Source: Gaetbulibacter_A aestuarii
GTDB taxonomy: Bacteria; Bacteroidota; Bacteroidia; Flavobacteriales; Flavobacteriaceae
NCBI RefSeq assembly: GCF_039537665.1
Contig: NZ_BAABAY010000002.1
Coordinates: 372,001-436,000, forward strand
Direction: 5' to 3'
DNA length: 64,000 bases
Every line of letters starts with the position of its first letter. Within the stretch, counting starts at the first letter, position 1. Both the position numbers and the translations under genes were made by a program. This document shows, in pieces, positions 19,189 through 26,601 of this stretch. The notes beneath the pieces are model-generated. The model was not told the DNA's origin and searched no databases. It saw only the letters and a list, made by a program, of their open reading frames with translations.

Positions 19189-19956
19189 TTAAAAACATTC
19201 AAAAGCATAATACTCTGCGACAGTTGGGTAAATACCCCCTTTTGTAGTATTGTTCTTTGCGTCATATTCATAATCAAAATTCAAGGTATTTTGGTCATTT
19301 ATCGTTTTACTTAAAATATTATTGGTATTAAAAAATGAGGCCAATGGCACCTGGTTATAATAAACCCAAAAATTCAAGTAAATATTTCCTTTTAGAGGAT
19401 TATAAGCCGTATCGTAGGTGAATACAATGTTGTTATATAAGGTGGCTATTTGGCTATTAGCAGTGTCATATCTGTATTCTTTCATGTTCCTAACATTGTT
19501 GTTAGTGTCAAAAAAATAGTCGGCATAAGCCACTTTTTGATACCTGACAAGTCCCGGAGATTCATAACTAAAATAATATTGTTGCACCTGGATTTTTTCT
19601 GAATAGTAACTAAATTTATATAAATAATGGTCGCCTGTAAATTCCCGAAGTTCTACCAACAAGTTGCCATCATACTTTGCTGATAAAATGGGGGTGGAAC
19701 CGGGATAGTCAGCACGGATAATTAAAGAATCTCTTGTAATATAATCTACATTGTAGATCATGCCTTCGGGTAACGAATTGTGAGCGAAATCTCTTAATCT
19801 GGATAACTCAGCGTTTTTATATTCAAAGGCGTATTTTGTATATCCGGTTTCACTTTTAACTTCAGTAAGAAAACAGTTGTTACCGCCCATGTTGTCCTTG
19901 GAACAGGATAAAAAAGCCAAAGTTAAAAGAAGTATGATTAGTGTGGGTCTTTTCAT
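19189..19956 (-). CDS. hypothetical lipoprotein, paralogue of 20867-21700
   Basis: A 255-residue lipoprotein (lipobox ending FLSC, Cys18) followed by Tyr-, Asn- and aromatic-rich beta-strands. It shares with the 277-residue lipoprotein at 20867-21700 an ordered set of short blocks: STPILSAKY versus GTPIISAKY, KVAYADYFFD versus NIAYADYFLD, the YDTAYNPLKG block versus YDIGNNPWKG, and a late YEYDAKN versus YEFDANN. The pattern suggests YD-repeat-like surface beta-proteins. A 23-bp promoter-like motif lies at 20008-20030. Confidence 0.75.
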   Translation of the reverse strand: MKRPTLIILLLTLAFLSCSKDNMGGNNCFLTEVKSETGYTKYAFEYKNAELSRLRDFAHNSLPEGMIYNVDYITRDSLIIRADYPGSTPILSAKYDGNLLVELREFTGDHYLYKFSYYSEKIQVQQYYFSYESPGLVRYQKVAYADYFFDTNNNVRNMKEYRYDTANSQIATLYNNIVFTYDTAYNPLKGNIYLNFWVYYNQVPLASFFNTNNILSKTINDQNTLNFDYEYDAKNNTTKGGIYPTVAEYYAFECF

Positions 19957-20007
19957 GGTAATTGGTTTCTACTGTTCGTGTTATCATTTATGAGAACAGT
20001 TGAAAGG

Positions 20008-20030
20008 CTAAAATAGTAAAAAATAACTTA
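20008..20030 (-). promoter_or_regulatory. shared 23-bp promoter-like motif, copy 1
   Basis: On the coding strand the motif ends in TTACTATTTTAG and starts with TAAGTTA; TATTTTAG matches the Bacteroidota -7 box TAnnTTTG at seven of eight positions. It lies about 50 bases upstream of the lipoprotein ATG at 19956 and is identical to the copies at 20799 and 21765. Confidence 0.55.
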
Positions 20031-20059
20031 CAGTAGTTTGCGACTTTGTAGAGCTGGCA

Positions 20060-20632
20060 TTATCCATTTTTTTCTTCAAGTAGTCGATATTCTGTAGTTA
20101 CTTGATTACCACTCTCAAAAAGTTCCAGGAGTTCGGAGGTTCTATTCTTAATTTTGTAAATGTCTTCTTCTAGATAATACCTGCCTGATTTGGTTAGAAA
20201 GTAAAAATCTATTTTCTGGTCATTGGTGGGTTCTGTGCGCTCCGTTTTTGTTGCTTTTATCAGGTATTGTGTACCGACAGCTAAAAAATGTTTCGCGGCC
20301 TGTTGTATGCTTTCATGGTCGAAACCTCCAATAAACGCTTGTCCTGTACTCAAATAAACACTGGCATCACCGGTTTTAAAGGAAACAACCGTTGCAATGG
20401 CATTGCCCATATTCCAATCCATGATCATCCCGTAGAGGTCCTTATCCTTTTCCAGCTGTAAATGGAGTTGCTCCGGCGTTACCCGCATAGCCAGATCCCT
20501 GAAGTCGCGATAAGGATTCTCAGTCAGAGATGACTTTTTGAATTTTTTTGGTCTAAAAACAGACTTTTTACCCATAAATACCACCATGACTATAATGATA
20601 ACGAGTACTATAATAAATAATCCGGTGCTCAT
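20060..20632 (-). CDS. hypothetical membrane-anchored protein
   Basis: A 190-residue protein with one strongly hydrophobic N-terminal segment (residues 4-20), a basic linker (KKSVFRPKKFKK) and a soluble domain, probably anchored with its C-terminal part in the cytoplasm. Contains AIATVVSFKTGDASVYLSTG and QFLIKATKT-like strands; I recognise no family. The nearest promoter-like motif is 167 bases upstream (20799-20821), implying a long leader or another start. Confidence 0.6.
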   Translation of the reverse strand: MSTGLFIIVLVIIIVMVVFMGKKSVFRPKKFKKSSLTENPYRDFRDLAMRVTPEQLHLQLEKDKDLYGMIMDWNMGNAIATVVSFKTGDASVYLSTGQAFIGGFDHESIQQAAKHFLAVGTQYLIKATKTERTEPTNDQKIDFYFLTKSGRYYLEEDIYKIKNRTSELLELFESGNQVTTEYRLLEEKNG

Positions 20633-20798
20633 AATTGTGGTCTGAAAATATTGTTTGTGTTCTGGTAAGCATTTTTAATGACCTCTTGAACTAAAAACCC
20701 GGAGGCGGGAGCGAGGCGTAAAATAAGTTTGATGCTAATGTATGCCATGTTGTTTTGATTCCATTTTGACTATTGATTTCGAAAAGTTGCTTCTATAA

Positions 20799-20821
20799 CT
20801 AAAATAGTAAAAAATAACTTA
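20799..20821 (-). promoter_or_regulatory. shared 23-bp promoter-like motif, copy 2
   Basis: Identical over 23 bases to copies at 20008 and 21765. It is the only candidate promoter seen in the 234-bp gap upstream of the 20060-20632 gene; nothing else was recognised in that gap. Confidence 0.5.
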
Positions 20822-20866
20822 CATCTTCCCTAGGTGATTTTTGAGTGGGTTAATGAAACCTTTCTT

Positions 20867-21700
20867 TTAATAGTTATAACAATTCGTATAGGTATAGTAT
20901 TCGGTTAGGGTATTACTTTCATTACAAACGCTATACGGATGTTTGTTCAAACCTTTAATTGTTAAATTATTGGCGTCAAATTCGTAACTATAATTACTGG
21001 TTGCCCCTCGGGTTTTGTCGATTTCCGTGATCATATTATTTTGAGAAAAGAACATGGCATTGGGCAAATTCTGGCATAAAAATGTGGGATAAATGATGCC
21101 TTTCCAAGGATTGTTTCCTATGTCGTAAGTGTTTTCACGTTCGTTAAAAAGTGTGTAATTACTGGCTGAACTGGTATCGTATTTATAAATCTTAGTAGCG
21201 ATAGCATTACCGTTTTCATCCAAAAAATAGTCGGCATAAGCTATGTTTTGGTAGGTTGAACCACTAACATAGTCCTGCTTTACCGTGATCTTATCAGCGC
21301 TGTATTCAAAAATGAAATAATTGTACCTAGTGGCGCTGTAAAATCGTTTTACTTGTATGAGATCTCCGTTCTGATATTTTGCCGAGATAATGGGCGTGCC
21401 CTTTGATCCATCACTTTGAACCAGGCCAATGTCTATGGAGTCGGTTGAAATGTGATTAACATAATAGGTATTTGTGGTACTGCCGTAGGTTTCATTAATT
21501 TGATCAAGGATCTGATTGCTATCGTAGTTAAAATCATATTTCGAAGTTGCAAAACTGATCGCTTTGATCAGGCAGTTCTCTTCAACCGGAGTAGGTGCGG
21601 TTGGGTTTTCAGGTGTTGGTTTAATACTTGATGATTGGTCACTGGAACAAGCAAATAATGCCAGGGCCAAACAAAGCAGGCCGATAAAAAAATGTTTCAT
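20867..21700 (-). CDS. hypothetical lipoprotein, paralogue of 19189-19956
   Basis: A 277-residue lipoprotein (ALFAC, Cys18) with a Pro/Thr-rich linker (PTPENPTAPTP) and then aromatic beta-strand sequence. The blocks shared in order with 19189-19956 (SAKY, AYADYF, NPWKG, YEFDAN) indicate gene duplication. The call of surface-exposed beta-protein is inference from composition. Own promoter-like motif at 21765-21787, 64 bases upstream of the ATG. Confidence 0.75.
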   Translation of the reverse strand: MKHFFIGLLCLALALFACSSDQSSSIKPTPENPTAPTPVEENCLIKAISFATSKYDFNYDSNQILDQINETYGSTTNTYYVNHISTDSIDIGLVQSDGSKGTPIISAKYQNGDLIQVKRFYSATRYNYFIFEYSADKITVKQDYVSGSTYQNIAYADYFLDENGNAIATKIYKYDTSSASNYTLFNERENTYDIGNNPWKGIIYPTFLCQNLPNAMFFSQNNMITEIDKTRGATSNYSYEFDANNLTIKGLNKHPYSVCNESNTLTEYYTYTNCYNY

Positions 21701-21764
21701 TAATGGGGTTTTTTAAAATAGGTATTAGTGGTTTTTTGGATTATTATAGAATTCGTTGCATAAG

Positions 21765-21787
21765 CTAAAATAGTAAAAAATAACTTA
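21765..21787 (-). promoter_or_regulatory. shared 23-bp promoter-like motif, copy 3
   Basis: Identical to copies 1 and 2 and placed 64 bases upstream of the lipoprotein ATG at 21700. A shorter relative (CTAAAGTAGTAAATAAAAC) lies at 22181, 27 bases upstream of the next gene. Confidence 0.55.
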
Positions 21788-21814
21788 CAGAAGCTAGAGA
21801 TTTCTTGGCTATGC

Positions 21815-22153
21815 TTATTTCTTCAAATACATCTTACTCTCAGAATTTTCAAGAACCAATTTCTTTTTAGACAATTTCTTTATTTTAAAATGCCCATCTT
21901 CCTGGCCAACATTTACGGTGATCATGTTTTCGTTTTCGTCGTAATACCAAACGCCACTTTTATGCAGGTCACCCTGACTGGCTTCGAAAACATCATTTTC
22001 CTTAAAGGACATCGTCGTAAGAAAATTGTCCTGCTTATGCGTTTTCTTATTGATGATCTTTTGAATGTTCCAGGTTCCGAATAAGGCGGAAGGCGCTTTA
22101 AACGACGTTAAGGTGAAAAAGCCGATCAGGAGGAATAAAGCTAATTTTTTCAT
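21815..22153 (-). CDS. small exported lipocalin-like protein
   Basis: A 112-residue protein with an N-terminal signal peptide (hydrophobic run to about residue 18) and a short beta-barrel-like body. The GTWNIQKI motif right after the signal, then MSFKEND, SGVWYYDENENMITV and a terminal KLVLENSESKMYL, matches the pattern of lipocalin-like small Bacteroidota proteins. Ligand unknown. Its promoter-like motif is at 22181-22199. Confidence 0.6.
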   Translation of the reverse strand: MKKLALFLLIGFFTLTSFKAPSALFGTWNIQKIINKKTHKQDNFLTTMSFKENDVFEASQGDLHKSGVWYYDENENMITVNVGQEDGHFKIKKLSKKKLVLENSESKMYLKK

Positions 22154-22279
22154 GGGTGCAGTTGTTACAATTTTAAGTAACTAAAGTAGTAAATAAAACC
22201 GAACATGCTGATGGTTTAAAAGAATAGGCTCCGAATTCAGGAGACTTCTGAGAGCGTGAACTTCTTGAAATTTAAAAAT

Positions 22280-23176
22280 TTAACCACTTTTTATCCATTT
22301 ATAATAATTCAGTGTTACACCAACACCTAAACTTAATTCGTTGAAGCGGTCCAAACTGTAATATCTTAGAAAAAATGTAAACCATTTATAACTGCTTTGA
22401 AGTTCTGACTGAAATTCAGTAGCTCCATTGAACATGGCGACTTTTGAAGACAGCGTGCCGTAAAAAGGTCCTAAGAACAATTCTTTTTCAAGACCCATGA
22501 GGATTCCCGATGATGATTTGATTTTGTTCTCAGGAATTTTATTCAGGTTCATATGGCTATACCCCGCAATAAGGTTAATGTTATGTAAATTTAGTTGCGA
22601 TTCGATCGCATAAGAGCGGGAGAAAAAGTTCCTTTCAAATGAAATGTCTTTGTAGTTCCATCGAAAGTCCATATCAAAATCGCAATTGGAAATAGGATGT
22701 CTAAGCTCTAATTCCCCAAATTGAAATGTATTAGTGTCCCGATTGGTTTGATAGCTATACGAACCCTTAATAACACCAATGCGCGTATAAGGTGATGTTA
22801 TTTCAAGTTGCGTACCAATCGGATTGTGAAATAGCCCACTATTGGCCAATAAACTAATCTCATAGGCATCAAAAAAATCTTTATTGCAATCCTCTTTTAA
22901 AAAAATTTCAATAGATTTTTTTGAACCTAGTTTATATTCAAAAGTGCGATATCCTACAAATAAAAATTCCAGGATGTTTAAGGAATCCGGAACTGAAATT
23001 TTAAAATTACCTTCGAAGTCTGTTTGAGTTCCTATTTCGGTTCCTTTGACTTTAACAACGACTCCAGGAATTGGCGTTTTAGAATTTTTATCTTTTACAA
23101 TGCCGCTATACGTTTTTGATTGGCAAAATGTGATGGTTGTTGTAAAAAGAAATAAGAGAAGTAATGCTTTTTTCAA
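22280..23176 (-). CDS. carboxypeptidase-regulatory-like domain outer-membrane protein
   Basis: A 298-residue exported protein with a signal peptide ending TFCQ. Residues about 22-95 are a carboxypeptidase D regulatory-like domain (YSGIVKDKNSKTPIPGVVVK, then TDFEGNFKISVPD), as in the N-terminal part of SusC and TonB-dependent receptors. The rest is amphipathic aromatic strands that look like a small outer-membrane beta-barrel, ending in YYKWIKSG. It is too short for a full TonB-dependent receptor. A near copy of the 23-bp motif lies 19 bases upstream. Confidence 0.75.
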   Translation of the reverse strand: MKKALLLLFLFTTTITFCQSKTYSGIVKDKNSKTPIPGVVVKVKGTEIGTQTDFEGNFKISVPDSLNILEFLFVGYRTFEYKLGSKKSIEIFLKEDCNKDFFDAYEISLLANSGLFHNPIGTQLEITSPYTRIGVIKGSYSYQTNRDTNTFQFGELELRHPISNCDFDMDFRWNYKDISFERNFFSRSYAIESQLNLHNINLIAGYSHMNLNKIPENKIKSSSGILMGLEKELFLGPFYGTLSSKVAMFNGATEFQSELQSSYKWFTFFLRYYSLDRFNELSLGVGVTLNYYKWIKSG

Positions 23177-23194
23177 GTTGGGTTGGTTTAAAAA

Positions 23195-23217
23195 CTAAAA
23201 TAGTAAAAAATTACTTA
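23195..23217 (-). promoter_or_regulatory. shared 23-bp promoter-like motif, copy 4 (one mismatch)
   Basis: Differs from the other three copies at one base and lies 19 bases upstream of the ATG at 23176. Confidence 0.5.
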
Positions 23218-23261
23218 AAGTGTTTGGAGACTTCACAGAGCGGTATAGTTCTTAATTTTTA

Positions 23262-24026
23262 TTAATTTAAAATACTTAATGTGATATCAATGTCAGTCAA
23301 TTTTTTTATTAGTACAAAACTTTTGAAATGCCCTTTCTTTAAGGCTATTGATTGATTTAAGTAGGTTTTAAAATCTTCTTCGGAAAAATTTGTTATGGGA
23401 AAACCAAAAACGTGTCCTAAAAATTCAATTTCAATAAATTTTTCACTTGAAAATAAATAAGTCATTCGCTCAAAGTATAGAATTGTTTTGGCGGGCTCTT
23501 CTTCCATTAACATTATTGCTCCAAAACTTCTAAAAAAATAAATTACAGGTAGTTCACCTTTGTTGTATCTAGCAAATTCTCTAATGATATTATAATTTAA
23601 ATATTCATCGATCTTATTTTGACGATGTAACTCTTCATATACCATTTTATATAGACCTCTCTTAAAGTTTCTACATAATTGAGATTGAAAGCCTTGAGTA
23701 AATCTAAAAGAAGTTTTTACATTTAAACTTAATCGACCTTTTTTCTCTTTAATTTCAAAAAATTTTGATTTGAATCTTCCAACTTTTCTTTTTGTTCTTT
23801 CGGGTACTAAAAGCCTTTTTCTTGAAATGTTAAAAGCCTCTTTTAAAGCTTCTTCTATAGAATAGGTGGTTAATGTGCTATCTCTATTGCCAAAATAAGA
23901 ATTACAGCTATCACAAATGTTTTTATAGTAATTATCACCACCCAAGGATTTTGGTATTGTATGTGCTTTTTTCTCAAATGTTTCTGCTGATTCATCTTTT
24001 AGACACCAAATACACTTCCTTTTCAT
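23262..24026 (-). CDS. HNH endonuclease-like protein
   Basis: A 254-residue A+T-rich gene. The N-terminus has a zinc-ribbon HNH layout: C5 and C8 (CIWC), His22 in AHTIPKSLGG and C38/C41 in CDSCNSYFG, where the second Asn matches the HNH N. The remaining 200 residues are basic and helical and unrecognised. Such proteins occur as stand-alone nucleases in accessory and defence regions. It is the last gene of a three-gene set separated by repeated hairpin elements. No partner methylase is present. Confidence 0.75.
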   Translation of the reverse strand: MKRKCIWCLKDESAETFEKKAHTIPKSLGGDNYYKNICDSCNSYFGNRDSTLTTYSIEEALKEAFNISRKRLLVPERTKRKVGRFKSKFFEIKEKKGRLSLNVKTSFRFTQGFQSQLCRNFKRGLYKMVYEELHRQNKIDEYLNYNIIREFARYNKGELPVIYFFRSFGAIMLMEEEPAKTILYFERMTYLFSSEKFIEIEFLGHVFGFPITNFSEEDFKTYLNQSIALKKGHFKSFVLIKKLTDIDITLSILN

Positions 24027-24052
24027 AGTTGTTTTCTGGAAAACAATTCACC

Positions 24053-24184
24053 TACAACGGTCTCGTATTACCGTCAGTTACGGGTTAATATGTGTTAATT
24101 TTAGGTTTAGCATAGGCTTTAGTAATTCCGAGTGGATTCGGACGTAGTCGAATCCGTCGTAATTGAGGCTATACATTGTTGTAT
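24053..24184 (-). repeat. cassette-boundary hairpin element C
   Basis: A roughly 132-bp noncoding element between the DUF3644 and HNH genes. Its ends, TACAACGGTCTCG (24053) and ACATTGTTGTA (to 24184), form an imperfect inverted repeat; a central hairpin pairs GGATTCG (24134-24140) with CGAATCC (24149-24155). It shares end motifs, length and design with the element at 25261-25390. The layout recalls integron attC sites, but the cores do not match the classical GTTRRRY rule. Confidence 0.6.
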
Positions 24185-24192
24185 AATGTTTT

Positions 24193-25248
24193 TTATTCAT
24201 AAAGACTATTGTATTCATCTTCTTTTGCCATTTCCTCAATCAAATAATCAGACCAGTCTTCTGTATAAAGATAAGTGTCGTTTGGTTGATCATAAACACA
24301 GTATTCAGGTTTTGTTAATTCAGGGTTCTCATTTCCGTTTTCAGGTCTAACTTGATATTTCTTCCAACATCTAGTATGCGTGTCCATATTGAACTTGTCT
24401 TTTTCCTTTCCGTTTTTATTTATTTTAGGATTGCCTAATGCTGTTTGTACTTTTTTAACTACAACACTTGGTTTGAGTAAATCTTTGTTTGTTACAGGGA
24501 CTTGTACGAATTTATTTTTAACTAATGCAGCAACTCTATTCACATTGGTTTTTTGCGTATCATCCAATTTGTCGTAAGCAACAAATTGAATTGGTAAAGT
24601 GTTTTTTGTTTGGTGATTGGCAACTTGAATTAGAAATGCCTTAAACGAATATTCACCACTATTCATTATGTCAGTTGTAATTCCGCTACGATATGCCTTT
24701 ATAAAGTCTACAATTGGTTTAGTTGAAGGATTAGCGATTATAGCATTATTTAAACTTTTCGATGATGGATAAAGCTGAAGCGCAAAAGAAAGTGACTCTC
24801 TTAGGCAATATTTATTACCAAATTCTTTAAGCATTATTTTATCATAATTTAGAAGCATTGCTTGACATTCTGCGAAAATATCAGAATCAATTTCTGGGAT
24901 TGATTTATGTTCTACCATATTCCTTAATGGAATAAAAAACTCTAAATTTTTTCTAATTGGATTATTTGTGTCTGCTACAAAATATTTTGAAACGCAAGTG
25001 CTTAATTCCCAATAACAATAATCTCCATCTTTTTTTTCAAATCTGTTATTTTTTTTGTAGAAAGGTTTCTTTTTTTGTCTGAAAAAAATAGCGTGAAATA
25101 AAGCTGTCCAAGAAATTACCATTAGAACAATATAGCCTCCTGATTTAAATTTAATTGCAGGTTTATTGTATGTTTCCACTGCAAGTAAAGCCGAATCTCT
25201 CGACTTTTCTAGACACTTTTTTACTGCTTTTGGTAATCCTCTAGGCAT
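24193..25248 (-). CDS. DUF3644 domain protein (HEPN-like)
   Basis: About 351 residues from ATG 25248; a longer frame starts with a GTG at 25266 that lies in the neighbouring repeat. The N-terminal third fits DUF3644: ESALLAVE-like DSALLAVETYNKP, GGYIVLMVISWTALFHAIFF, then NLEFFIPLRNMVEH. The RNMVEH sequence is an Rx4H motif as in HEPN ribonucleases, here R109 and H114. The C-terminal 200 residues are unrecognised and end in an acidic tail. DUF3644 proteins tend to occur alone in accessory and defence regions; an RNase-toxin or antiphage role is inference. Confidence 0.75.
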   Translation of the reverse strand: MPRGLPKAVKKCLEKSRDSALLAVETYNKPAIKFKSGGYIVLMVISWTALFHAIFFRQKKKPFYKKNNRFEKKDGDYCYWELSTCVSKYFVADTNNPIRKNLEFFIPLRNMVEHKSIPEIDSDIFAECQAMLLNYDKIMLKEFGNKYCLRESLSFALQLYPSSKSLNNAIIANPSTKPIVDFIKAYRSGITTDIMNSGEYSFKAFLIQVANHQTKNTLPIQFVAYDKLDDTQKTNVNRVAALVKNKFVQVPVTNKDLLKPSVVVKKVQTALGNPKINKNGKEKDKFNMDTHTRCWKKYQVRPENGNENPELTKPEYCVYDQPNDTYLYTEDWSDYLIEEMAKEDEYNSLYE

Positions 25249-25260
25249 TGTTTCTAAATG

Positions 25261-25390
25261 TTGCACAGCGGTCTCGGCTATGAGTAGTTGCGTGGGTTAG
25301 TGCTTAACTTTGCAAGTACACACCAAACTGAAAATCCTCGCGGATTTTCAGAAGTAGACGAGAAAAGGCAATTATTTATAACCATTGTTT
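25261..25390 (-). repeat. cassette-boundary hairpin element B
   Basis: A roughly 130-bp noncoding element between the DUF2971 and DUF3644 genes. Ends are TTGCACAGCGGTCTCG (25261) and ATAACCATTGTTT (to 25390); the centre has a perfect 10-bp hairpin, CTGAAAATCC (25328-25337) with GGATTTTCAG (25342-25351) and loop TCGC. Its GGTCTCG and CATTGTT end motifs match element C. I know closely similar intergenic sequences from other flavobacterial genomes, but cannot search here. Confidence 0.65.
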
Positions 25391-25402
25391 TAAGCTGGCT
25401 TT

Positions 25403-26491
25403 TTAATTCATTAGTCTTATTATATCATCAGTTCTTGTAATAACAAATGAATCGTTATCAGTCTTTTTAATTTCAAGTTTTTCTTTAGTTCGTATCAGAA
25501 AATGCTCTTCATTGTCGTCAAGTTCATATTTTACTCCAGAGTAATAAAGTTTATCGTTTAAATTTTCAACAATGTATTCTAAAAGTAGGACTTGGTTTTT
25601 ATATTCCCAATTGTTTTCAATATCTCTCGGTTTAACTCTTATGTTTTTTTTATCTAACCATTCTATTTCGAACTCACGAGCATTAAAAAAATTTTGACCA
25701 AGACAAATTTCTTCAACAAGGTCTCTGTCATAAAACACATATCTGTTAGTTTTATCAACAATATAATCTTCTCTTTGAACAAGTCCTGATTTAGTGTAGG
25801 GAACTCCCATATTTTGTTTTCCAACAATAAATCTCCATTCATCTTCATATTTCCATTGTTCTGATTTAATATTGGTGGCATAATATAAAGGAACAAGCAT
25901 TGTTCTATAAGCACTAACATCAATTGGCGATAGTTTTTGAGAGTAATTTAAAGGATATAAGCCCAAATATTCCTCGTCGTCAGTTATTTTACTCTCAATG
26001 CTTTTTTCTAATTTAGAAGTATTGAACTTAATTTGAAAACCCTTTTCTTGTGTGTAATGAGGCCACATTAAAGGATTATTTTCTTTACCAGTTGTAGAAA
26101 TAATTCCAAACAAGTTAGTAGCAGTATCATAAACATTGGAAATAAATCCTTTACATAAGTTTTCCTTATTGCAATCTTCTTCGAAATACTCATTTAATTC
26201 TTTGTCAGAAAGAATATTACCCCAAAGTCTCTTATACTGTTCAATATCAATCGGCTTACTTGTATACCATAAAAAAGGACTACAATCAAGAGTGTCATTT
26301 AATTCAATCGGATGTGATGCATAGAAGTAGCCTTTAATTAATGCATCTATACTAAATCTCGAAATTGCATAAAACTTAAATATGTTTTTTGGCTTTTCCT
26401 TATTGTGTTCAATAATCGCTTTATGGTCAGAAGAATTATAATCTTTGACGTATTTAAAATCATTGAATTCGTATGTTTCTATGTTGTTCAT
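25403..26491 (-). CDS. DUF2971 domain protein
   Basis: A 362-residue cytoplasmic, A+T-rich gene. The DUF2971 signatures are clear: FKFYAISRFSIDALIKGYF with SHPIELNDTLD near the N-terminus, GIISTT, NPLMWPHYTQEKGFQIKF (about 137-154) and QWKYEDEWRF (about 212-220). The family has no settled biochemical function and is common in accessory and defence regions. It is the first gene of the three-gene minus-strand cassette-like set; a repeat half-site sits 11 bases upstream of its ATG. Confidence 0.82.
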   Translation of the reverse strand: MNNIETYEFNDFKYVKDYNSSDHKAIIEHNKEKPKNIFKFYAISRFSIDALIKGYFYASHPIELNDTLDCSPFLWYTSKPIDIEQYKRLWGNILSDKELNEYFEEDCNKENLCKGFISNVYDTATNLFGIISTTGKENNPLMWPHYTQEKGFQIKFNTSKLEKSIESKITDDEEYLGLYPLNYSQKLSPIDVSAYRTMLVPLYYATNIKSEQWKYEDEWRFIVGKQNMGVPYTKSGLVQREDYIVDKTNRYVFYDRDLVEEICLGQNFFNAREFEIEWLDKKNIRVKPRDIENNWEYKNQVLLLEYIVENLNDKLYYSGVKYELDDNEEHFLIRTKEKLEIKKTDNDSFVITRTDDIIRLMN

Positions 26492-26501
26492 TCAGCTTGC
26501 T

Positions 26502-26527
26502 TACAACAGTCAGTTAAACACAATTGC
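26502..26527 (-). repeat. possible half-site of the cassette element
   Basis: TACAACAGTCAGTTAAACAC followed by AATTG resembles the outer part of elements B and C (TACAACGG, CAGTTA, GGCAATT) but lacks the central hairpin. It lies just upstream of the DUF2971 start, where the first junction of a cassette array would be. Confidence 0.4.
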
Positions 26528-26601
26528 TTTTAGCTACCCTATGTTTATCTCCAAATATACAAAACCCCTTACAAGGCTTAGCGAAAAGTTATAAACACTT
26601 A

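Noticed and set aside
24053..25390. classical integron attC sites
   Set aside because: The folded-site design is similar, but the GTTRRRY and RYYYAAC cores do not fit and no integron integrase is in the window; listed as cassette-like elements instead.
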